This document shows, piece by piece, positions 20,508 to 29,310 of a DNA stretch of 64,000 bases (its first letter is position 1; the number at the start of each line of letters is the position of its first letter). The notes beneath the pieces were generated by a model. That model ran no database searches and was not told the DNA's origin. It saw only the letters and a program-made list of their open reading frames with translations. The DNA comes from Mesostigma viride (lineage: Eukaryota; Streptophyta; Mesostigmatophyceae; Mesostigmatales; Mesostigmataceae), in assembly GCA_009746045.1 (NCBI GenBank), contig RPFO01000132.1:809590-873589 (forward strand), in the 5' to 3' direction. The position numbers and the translations under genes were made by a program.

Positions 20508-21450
20508 ACCAAACAGCCTTGCTCTAGGTGGGAGGCATCCCAGTGGGCTGGGCAGCCACGTGGTGGCTGACAGCAGGTCCTTCAGAGTTCAGACACACAC
20601 TCTGCTGGACAGGGGTCAGGGTGGAGTCACTCCCCTGGCTGAGAATTTCGCCTGGCTCTGTCATGGAGCTGCAGAAGAGTCTTAAGGACTTTGTAATGGG
20701 CCTTGGGTCTTCATGGAATGGACCCTGCAAGGGCAGCCCAAGTGTTGGCTCTAACAGGTTGCTGTACATTTGTATATATTCTCTGTAACCAACCTGTTGC
20801 ATGCTAATAAAATCCCTGGTTGTGTGACCATGTTGGACGTGGTTGCCAGGGGCCTCACTATGGGTTATACTCTTTATAATAAAACATAATCTTGTTATTG
20901 TCATGTCTTGTTGTTTGTGATGCTCAGTTCCAGGAGCTGATCCAAACCTGGAGGATATGGGGTGGGGTTCGATTCCCCAGCTGACCTCAGCCTGGCATGT
21001 ATGAATCCTGAGTTATCCCTCAGTGAGGACATGGGCTCCCCATGTGTTGGCTAACATTTGTCAGGGCTCTCTCAGTCTTTGGAAGGATTTAAAAGATAAA
21101 GGAGGCTCCGTGGCGGGCGCCATATGAACGGGCGCCTGTGATAACTGGATGACCAGGAACTCACAATAGTACGTTCATGGACTCCTCTATCCAAACTCCT
21201 CTGACTAAGTGAAGACCTAACTTTAATCTACACCAGGTTCCCAAAGAAAGGGTTGGGATGTCATGTGGGTCAGAGGGCAACCTTTGAACCAATGAGCAGG
21301 CCTAGCTAATATTTGGAGGCACCTCAGGTTCCAAAAGAAAAGGCAGGTCTGGTCTCTGGGAGGGATCAGATGTCTGAAGGCTTGTGGGGACAGTGGCTGA
21401 TAGGTTCTCAGGCTGGTCCAAGCTCCAAAACAAGAAAGGGTTGGAGTTAG
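20508..21450 (+). mobile_element. 3' tail of second Bc copy
   Basis: Same order of landmarks as 10777-11620: AATAAA (20806-20811), second AATAAAA near 20878, hairpin CCAGG...CCTGG, T-arm-like GGTTCGATTCC (20966-20976) with a 5-bp TGGGG/CCCCA stem and 7-nt loop, and GGGCGCC pair near 21117-21137. The right limit is uncertain. Confidence 0.55.
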
Positions 21451-22269
21451 CATATTGGGGCACCAATGTGCTAGATGGATGCAGGTTGAGGAGACCTTTC
21501 CAACGCCGTGTCAACCGCCTAGAACAGACAAGGGACTAGAAAGTTATCAAGTCCCGAAGTACTGCCGACCGGTGGGCGAGGGCGGTGCACACTCAGGGCA
21601 TAGTGGACAGGACACGTGGCAGGCCGTGCCTGCACAGGCTTAGCCTGACTCTCACGTGACTGGGACACAGTGTACTGAGGGCGCAACGGTACTGTGGCTA
21701 GTAGAAGCCAGTAACCAGCCAGCAGGTCTGCAAGGATGTAAGTCCTTGCAGGACTGTGGCAGGTCCTGTGCTGTCCTAGACACAGGATAGCCAGAGATTC
21801 CTGTATGCTGCCTGCAACAAGGATGCAGGGCAGCGATACGAGGCTCTGGCAAGGTAGCGTTGCACAGCGTTGCTCATGACCGAGGAACAAGGATGGAACG
21901 AGGTTGCATATAGCTCGGGGCTCAACGAGGCAACGAGCGTCTTCACACACGAACCTTGGTCGTCACGACGAGTGGCGAGCCTATCGAGGGTCGTAGGCCT
22001 GGTGTGAGGATAAAGGTTGCTAGCCAGCAGCCTAGGGTCAGTCCAGCCAGCAAGACCAGGAGCTCACAAGCTCTGCTGACGAGTTGCTGCGCAAATTCGC
22101 AGGTGGCCGGATGCGGCCGCGGAAGAGCCATCATCAGGCTCGGCCGCGTCTGCGGCATCCAGTTGGTTGAGGGCATGCCCAGCTTGCTGGTAGGCGCTTG
22201 GGGGCGCCTTGGTTGGGTTGTTGGTACAGCCGGGGCTGTTGGCGCGCTTGTTGCAAGCGTCGGGCACGC
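21451..22269 (-). other. Remnant downstream of family C gag
   Basis: On the minus strand this follows the gag gene. Short frames suggest a continuation of Gag in a shifted frame (22279 to 22064) and a hydrophobic stretch (about 22100-22010). No protease or RT is visible, so the element is gag-only or truncated. The rest, 21451-21940, has no recognisable feature. Confidence 0.35.
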
Positions 22270-23296
22270 TCACCCGCATGCACTGGGAGCTGTGCGCATA
22301 TTTCGCGCCGGTGGTGGCCTCGAGGCCATTTGCGGGGAGGCCGCTTGGAAGTTGTTGCGTTGCACAGGCGGGGCCTGGTCCAGCTGCAGCGGAGGGAGAT
22401 CAGGGCACTCGCGTTTGATGTGCCCCACGCGGTTGCAGTGGTAGCACTGAATCCGGGAAGTGTCCCAGGCATTAATGTCCAGGACCTCGCACTGTAGCTC
22501 ATCCACCCACACGGGGGCGAATCCCAGCTCATTGAGTTCCAGTGCATTCACGCGGGGTTTTGGGGTCCGCTGCACCAAGGGAGCTATCTCCGCTAGGTAG
22601 GTCTTGATGTCCTGCAGGTTCCATTGAGCCCAGGAGAGGTGGGCGAATTTCCGCTTCACCTCATCCCGGAATTCGGGCTGCAAGCCCTCATAGAACCTTG
22701 CCAAGGCTTCTGGGCCCATCAGGTCATCAACCCGCCCAGCTAGAAGCTCGAACTTGGTCATATATTCCCGATAGCTCAGGTTCCCCTGCTTGAACGCCCC
22801 AAAAGCCTCTCGGTCCAGCTTGTCTTGGTCGGGTGGCAGGTACTTGGCCCGTGCTTGCCGAAATAATTCCGCCAAGCTGCTGGGGAAGCCATTGGCCAGG
22901 GCGCTTTCGCAGTGGAGAGCTTGTCTCACATCGGGAGCCAGTGCCTCGCTGGACACCAGCTTGACCTTGATATCCTCGTCTAAGAGCTTGCGATTGTATG
23001 TCTCCCAGATGTCGATCTTCTGAGACACTGCAATCTCCCAAGCCTCAAACTCTTGGTACGAGCAGTCGGGTTTAAACTTGGGAATATCCGACAGCTTGGG
23101 CAACGGTGGTAGTCACCCTGCATTGTGAGTATCATCGTCATGATGGCCCATGATACTCGCAGGTCTCCCAGGCCCGGCCACACCTTGCGAGGTGTGCCCA
23201 CGCGGGTAACCTGCCGGGGGGCTGCACTCATCCTCACCCGGGTGCTCATACCCATGTGGGTAGTGGGCGCGGCTTGCATGATGATGGGCGGCGGTG
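22270..23296 (-). pseudogene. Family C Gag, C-terminal part with zinc knuckle
   Basis: Capsid-like Gag of a Ty3/gypsy element (FEAWEIAVSQKIDIWE...REYMTKFELLAGRVDDL...ARFYEGLQPEFRDEVKR) ending in a CCHC knuckle (CYHCNRVGHIKREC). The frame continues upstream through 23104-23296 with a single TGA (23113-23115) and then, across the inserted element S1, into 46969-46693. Together with 47819-47452 it forms one Gag frame of roughly 550 codons, split by two insertions. Confidence 0.88.
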
Positions 23297-24336
23297 TGTC
23301 ACGTCCGTGATCATTTACGTCCGTGCACTCAAGAAGTTACGCGGTTGCCGTAATCGGAATTGTTACCGACGTTTGGTTGGTTCCGATTTAGTAGGCCGCA
23401 GGCTTTGTTCCTTGGGCCGGTGTGGAGCGCCGCGCCGGAAAGGCCTGAATTTCTAGAGTGACAGTCTTAGGTGACCTGACTTAGGTTCAGGCGCAAGACT
23501 TTGGGGCGCAAAGCCTTGGTGGCTTGCGCAATATTCCGGTGCGTGACATTTGGCAGTTACGAATCTTTTGTATTGTCCAGACGGAATGATGTTCAGTCCA
23601 TCGGACAAAGCTAGATACGCAGATCGTAGTGTGCGGTGTGCTGGCTCGCACGTGGCTGTCGAACAGACTTGCTAAGCATTTTGCTGGCAGTCTAACTGCA
23701 CGTCAGGCGGGTTGCTGGCAAATGCGACAGCGCATGGATGCCGGGATTTTTGGAGGTATTTAGGAGCACGGCAGCGGCCATGGTGGTCGTTGTTCGCTCG
23801 TTACTCTCCCTCACAACTTGGTGTTGTCGTCAAGGGGTTTAATAGTGGAACAATCCGGAGCAGCCCCCGAGAGTGGTTGCAATGAGTAATTGTCATGAGA
23901 TTGGTTGACGGAAGTGATAACTGTTTGGTTTCGTCAAGATGATGTGTGTATTGTGGGCGAGACTCGGGAAGGAACCCGGTCGTCGTTGGCCAGTGAGCCA
24001 TAGCTGGGGTAAGCGGGATAGGTAGACAGGATAGGGGGCGCTAAAGGGCACTGCCAGCCGTAAGCCAAGCGGAGCAGTGTGGCGTCACCCGAGGCCTGCT
24101 AGGTTATCAAGAACCGCTTAGCCTTATTTGGACAGTGACGCACAAGTACGACATTATACGACTAGACAACACTTGTATTCTTGTCGATGTCTTTTGAAAT
24201 TAAATGTGAATGGTTTGGTTGCTTTCCAAATATATAAAGCATCATGGTTTTATTCTACACCTGGCTGGCTACGGAATTGCCTGTCATGAGGTCGGCGGCC
24301 AAGTATGTCCGTGACCTGCATCTCACAGGATTTTAA
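23297..24336 (+). repeat. S1 repeat A1
   Basis: Starts TGTCACGTCC and ends TTTTAA. It matches A2 (24740-25352 plus 43490-43534 plus 46214-46603) with few differences. It has no B segment attached, unlike A2. Confidence 0.9.
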
Positions 24337-24648
24337 CGAGCGAACAACCCTTGGCGGGTTCAGTTCGGACAGTCTGAGCCGGAGATATACCCAAGCTGCT
24401 TGCAGTATCAAGCACTTGGAAGAGGATTAATAAATTATCCTTTAAAAAGCTATGAAGAGGATTCGGCTTATCCTTGAAAAAGCCATGAAGAGGATTATGC
24501 TTATCCTTGAAAAAGCACTGAAGAGGTTATTGCTTAGCCTATTTGAAAAGCATGTGTGGTCCTGCCGTGGGATTTTTTTTTTCCCTATGTGATCCTCTTT
24601 TTTTTACTTTTTGGCTCTTCCCATTTTCGAGCTAAAAAGTGGGGGGGA
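24337..24648 (+). repeat. S1 internal region with 33-bp repeats and purine tract
   Basis: Non-coding. Three degenerate tandem copies of about 33 bp with core GCTTATCCTTGAAAAAGC (about 24412-24550), then T-rich sequence, then the purine tract AAAAAGTGGGGGGGA (24634-24648) directly before B1. Confidence 0.75.
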
Positions 24649-24737
24649 ATATAGTGGATCACACACAAGAGTACTCTATTGCTATGGATATGCCTTCCAA
24701 GTGATAGGCTAGGATATAATGGCACGCAAACGCGACA
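24649..24737 (+). repeat. S1 repeat B1
   Basis: 89 bp, repeated as B2 at 46604-46692. It ends GCGACA, followed by GC and then the TGTC start of A2; the junction GACAGCTGTC is a perfect palindrome. Confidence 0.9.
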
Positions 24738-24739
24738 GC

Positions 24740-25352
24740 TGTCACGTCCGTGATCATTTACGTCCGTGCACTCAAGAAGTTACGCGGTTGCCGTAATCGG
24801 AATTGTTACCGACGTTTGGTTGGTTCCGATTCAGTAGGCCGCAGGCTTTGTTCCTTGGGCCGGTGTGGAGCGCCGCGCCGGAAAGGCCTGAATTTCTAGA
24901 GTGACAGTCTTAGGTGACCTGACTTAGGTTCAGGCGCAAGACTTTGGGGCGCAAAGCCTTGGTGGCTTGCGCAATATTCCGGTGCGTGACATTTGGCAGT
25001 TACGAATCTTTTGTATTGTCCAGACGGAATGATGTTCAGTCCATCGGACAAAGCTAGATACGCAGATCGTAGTGTGCGGTGTGCTGGCTCGCACGTGGCT
25101 GTCGAACAGACTTGCTAAGCATTTTGCTGGCAGTCTAACTGCACGTCAGGCGGGTTGCTGGCAAATGCGACAGCGCATGGATGCCGGGATTTTTGGAGGT
25201 ATTTAGGAGCACGGCAGCGGCCATGGTGGTCGTTGTTCGCTCGTCGGTTACTCTCCCTCACAACTTGGTGTTGTCGTCAAGGGGTTTAATTAATAGTGGA
25301 ACAATCCGGAGCAGCCCCCGAGAGTGGTTGCAATGAGTAATTGTCATGAGAT
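24740..25352 (+). repeat. S1 repeat A2, first segment
   Basis: Second copy of A, interrupted at AGAT (25349-25352) by S2. Resumes at 43490, is interrupted again at 43534 by the gag-only copia, and ends 46214-46603. Confidence 0.9.
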
Positions 25353-26490
25353 TGTCACGGACGCGCGCTATGTCATCCGGGCGCCCACTATGCACAAGAC
25401 CGGTGACGTGCGCAAGGAATTTGTCTTCTACGCATTTTCGACAAAGGCTAGTGACCGGGGGGGGACACTAGCACTTGCAGCATAAGAGCGGACGAAAGTG
25501 TACGTGCACGCGCGCCGGGCCAGGCACAGCTGGGCGCGCAGCACTGACTTGAGCGGACGGCAGCACAAGTGTGCAGCGTCGAGAGGATCATACGCGTGTT
25601 AGTGGACAGCTGGAGCTGAAGCTGGACTGCTGGACTTCAACAGCGCCGAGGCTATTGACAGGCCAGGTGTCTTTGTGGTGTAGAATAGCGGGTCAACGTT
25701 ATGAGGACTGGACAGAAAATGGAAAAGGACAATTTGCGGTGCGGAGCCAGATCGCTGGAATGAATGCGAAATCGCTGGCAGCCCTAAAAAGGGATTTCTT
25801 CTAGAAAGGAACGATTAGACGCAATGTTTGCTGGGCCACTCACACGCAAGGTGTGAGCGTGCAGATTGTCTGAAGGATATTATGCTTCGACCTTGCTGGA
25901 CGTGACTCAATGTCGGACATTCCCAGGGACAGAAATGCCGGAGCCTCTAGGAGATGAGATCGGCAACAGGGTAGCAATTTAGATTTGTCGGGATGCCTTC
26001 CTGCTTTTGTTGGCATGTGTGGTAGAAAGCCAGGACGGCAACTGGAATGCGGTTTCTATTCGCATGGTTCAGGCAGCAAGATAGTTTTGGCATTCCTGGC
26101 TGGACTGACAAGTGTGGCGTGTGTCATGCGTGTGGCATGACGAATGGTTTGGTTCATAGTCGAAGAGGACTCTCACGCAGCGTGTAGTCTCTTCGAGTCT
26201 CTCGTTAGTGGCCTTCGTGTTTCTCCCTTTCCTTGGGAGCAAGGCCGGTAGCATGTCATGGAGCGCTGCCTAACTGCGGGCTCGTGAGCATGGAGTGCAT
26301 CGATATTGAGACTATCAACGTGTTGTAATTGTATTAACTTTCTCAATAAACTCCGCATGTGCGGCTTCATCATCAGACTGTGCAAAGTATGTGTTTTGAA
26401 AGCATTATTCTATAGCAGGGGAGGCAATAAGGTGGTTATCAGGCACGAGGGACAGTTCCTTGTCCTCGGCTGAGAGCCCTCCTTTCTTTA
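25353..26490 (+). repeat. S2 repeat A1
   Basis: 1138 bp, starts TGTCACGGACG and ends CTTTCTTTA, with AATAAA at 26345-26350. Directly after it comes CTCGAAGAGACTACC; I see no TGG-type tRNA primer site there, but an 8-bp palindrome (AGACTACC C GGTAGTCT). It matches A2 (42207-43343) almost completely. A 77-codon frame (25571-25804) recurs in A2 only because the repeat does. Confidence 0.9.
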
Positions 26491-26785
26491 CTCGAAGAGA
26501 CTACCCGGTAGTCTGCTTCCTTCTGTTCGAAGCCAAGACGTTGGCTTTAGTGTTTAGCAACCATCAGCAGTACAGGGAACGGCCTGGCTGACAGTTTGTA
26601 AAGGAAGTGTCTTGAGACAGATTTTAAGAAAATAGAACTAGCCAGAATTTGCTGGCTCTTGTCTTTTTCTGGCAGGCTAGTCGAGTCGTTATCCTTGACA
26701 CCTGTTATAAAGCCTTTGGTTGTTGCTTCTTCTCAGCGAAACCTAGGCTTGTTGGTTCTTGTTTTGCCCATCGGTCAGCTGGTGC

Positions 26786-28458
26786 ATGCCACTGACGCGA
26801 GCGCAGACTCGAGCCATGGCAGATGCAAATAGAGCAGATGCCGACACGTCCGCTCCGGGGTCGAATGGCGGGATTCCTCCCGCCGTACCCGCAGTGGGTG
26901 AGAGTCGCGACCAAGAAGCGCCGCTGAGTATGGTGGCGCTGTTCGCGCAGATGCAAGCGCAGATGCAGCAACAGTCGCAACAGTTGCAGCAGCAATTGGC
27001 GCTGCAGATGCGGGAAGTGACCGACAGATTGGTGGCCGTAGAGGGTCGTCATCTGCAGTCCACACCATGGGACGGGCAGGCATCGATGCCGGGCCCCAGT
27101 GGTGTTGCCGCGGAGCCGAGGGAGCGGGACCAGCCGCCAACCTCAGGTAATGCGGCGGGAAGGGCTTCGATGGAACCGGGGGTTTTGGCTGGGTCGCTAA
27201 CCCAACACGACTTGCTTGGTGAGGCGGATGGTCAGCCACGGGGCGAGTATACGCTGGCGCCCAGGCGCCTGCCTTTCGATCAAGCGCGAGACGGATTGCA
27301 CGAGGAGAACGGGGCAGGGCTGGCGCGCGCGATGGACCCACACAGGGGTGCACCAGGACGCATGCTGCCAGGCGGGGCCTCAATTCCGTTTGGGCGAGGC
27401 GGTGGGGCGCTGACCGGCGGGTCGACTGCACGGTGGTCAAGTGTGCCAATCGGGCGCATTCCGCCCATGGAGGACATAACCACGCCGCTGGCTTTCCGAG
27501 TACGGGAGGCAGCACGACCAAGCACGCTGGCGCAGGGACGCGCAGCTCAGCGACCGCCGGAGGATGCCGATGGGGTGCAGTACCCGCAAAGGGTGCGCCT
27601 CATACCGGAAGGCGCGAAGATGCCCACCCTACCACGGGTGGACATGCGCGAGAAGTTCTCCACAACCGGCAATCTGGCCACGCTGGCGCAGGCCTACAAC
27701 GCGTACAAGTCATGGATTGATCTGCAATACATGACTACGCAAGGCGCTGTAATGCATGAGTTTGTGATGAACAACATGCATTTTTTCTTTCACGGCCTTA
27801 CGCTGAGGCGAGTGGCTAGGCTGGTGGAGCAGTGGAGAGAGGTCTCGCTGTACACGCGTCACACGGACGTGTGGTTCGGCTTCGACGGGCGTGGCCAGCC
27901 CGACTATGACAACATCATGTATGGTGTCGACCCTGCCGAGGAACTGTGGGGCCTCCTTCGCCAGGAATACCCGGTGGAGACCATCAAGGCAGAGCGTGAG
28001 TGGCGCAGTTTCAAGATAGCCGAGGGTGAAACCCCGGAGCAATCTTACGAGCGCCTCATGGAGTTCGCCGGCGAAGTGGAGGACTGGTCCGAAAAGCTGG
28101 CGTGTCAGAAATGGCTGCAAGCGCTAGGCTCCAAGGAGATGGAGCTGCCCACGCCGCCCAACGGCCAGCCGTGGCGATTGCGGTCACTGTGCATTGAGGT
28201 CAGGGCCATGATGCGACGACACGCGCAAGGCCGGATCTCGGTAAGCACGGTGGTGGCCGAGCTGCAGGCCAAGGTCGACGCGCTGACCAAGGCCAAGTCG
28301 GGTGAGTCGTCTGCCACAAGACAAGCGCGCCCGCAAGGCGGCCACGGTGCTAGCAGGAACCAAGGGGGGTCTCGCAACGCCTCATCGCATGATGCAACCC
28401 AGGGTAACGCCGCTGGCGGCAACAAAGACGCTGCCGCCCCGACGCGAGCTGGGGGGGC
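26786..28458 (+). CDS. S2 Gag, N-terminal frame
   Basis: Start taken at the ATG at 26786 (an alternative is 26816). A Gln-rich coiled-coil stretch (MQAQMQQQSQQLQQQ, about 26950-27010) precedes a long low-complexity linker and a retrotransposon Gag capsid region (AEELWGLLRQEYPVETIKAE...EGETPEQSYERLMEFA, about 27935-28070). The frame is useful up to the G7 run at 28451-28457. Beyond it this frame loses the expected zinc knuckle, which appears one frame back. The change of frame is either a one-base error or a programmed -1 shift. Confidence 0.8.
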
Positions 28459-29310
28459 ACGTCCTCACAGACGGGTACTAGGACGGATGCGCGCAAATCG
28501 GGCTGCTTCCTTTGCGACAAGGATGGGCACCTTAGTCGCGAGTGTCCAAGCCGCTGCACGAAGCCGCATGGGGCAGACACGAAGTGGCACCTGATGAACA
28601 AGTGTCCAGCCGCGGGCATCAAGACGGTCCACTTCGCCGAGATGGCGGGCAAGACCGACTCGATGGAAGCCCAGGTGGCTGCCATCAAGCATGGTGAGGA
28701 GGCGACGGCGCCCCCCAACCAATTCGAGACGGTGTACCGGGAGGACCCATTCTGGGCGCCCATGCCGGGTGACGTCGAGATCAACGCTGCGGAGGCTACC
28801 AAAGGCAAGCAGGCACGCAGCCCGCTTTCTTTTCAGCAGGCACCCATGTTGCCTGCCGGGCAGTTGCCCGCGTCCTTTTCCATGCCGCTGGCTGGGGTGC
28901 AATCTGCTTTTGAGCATGCGAACCCTGCTGGGCTGGAGCAGCGTAGGCGATTGGCGCCTGTGTACCCAATGCCGTTCATTGTGGACGTACCCATGTTTTC
29001 AGCACGGCAGGTGGTCGACACCTTCGGGCAGAAGGGGGTTGAGTGGCTGGGGTCGGTTGTGTCCGAGATCCAGTTGTTCGCAGATGGGCATGATGTGCGC
29101 ACCTTGCGCAATTCTGAGTCCGTCACCTACGGGCGCCAGCCGGTAGAAGCCGCAGTGCCCGTGGTGCAAGCGGGAGTGGTCAGCACAAGTAGCCAGCAGC
29201 GCACTAGTGCAGTCCCCAGGTTCCCACGGTGGTTCCATACCCCAATGGTGAGCCGTCCATGGCGTTCCAAGCAGTTGGAGCCTGTGGAGATGTATGGAGC
29301 GACATGGTGA
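28459..29310 (+). CDS. S2 Gag zinc knuckle and linker frame
   Basis: In the -1 frame after the G7 run the sequence encodes a CCHC knuckle (CFLCDKDGHLSREC, about 28502-28543), then a second His/Cys stretch and about 240 residues of linker of no known family. It overlaps the pol frame by 82 bp (29229-29310); pol is again one frame back, as in elements that use -1 shifts between gag and pol. Confidence 0.7.
   Translation, partial: TSSQTGTRTDARKSGCFLCDKDGHLSRECPSRCTKPHGADTKWHLMNKCPAAGIKTVHFAEMAGKTDSMEAQVAAIKHGEEATAPPNQFETVYREDPFWAPMPGDVEINAAEATKGKQARSPLSFQQAPMLPAGQLPASFSMPLAGVQSAFEHANPAGLEQRRRLAPVYPMPFIVDVPMFSARQVVDTFGQKGVEWLGSVVSEIQLFADGHDVRTLRNSESVTYGRQPVEAAVPVVQAGVVSTSSQQRTSAVPRFPRWFHTPMVSRPWRSKQLEPVEMYGATW

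Noticed and set aside
20955-20985. Complete tRNA gene
   Set aside because: Only a T-arm and one further hairpin can be drawn; no acceptor stem or anticodon arm fits.
25571-25804. 77-codon frame repeated at 42424-42657
   Set aside because: Identical only because it lies in repeats A1 and A2 of S2; no motif and no initiation context to support it.
26775-27521. 248-codon minus-strand frame
   Set aside because: Antisense of the S2 Gag linker; Pro/Ala/Arg-rich composition follows from GC bias.
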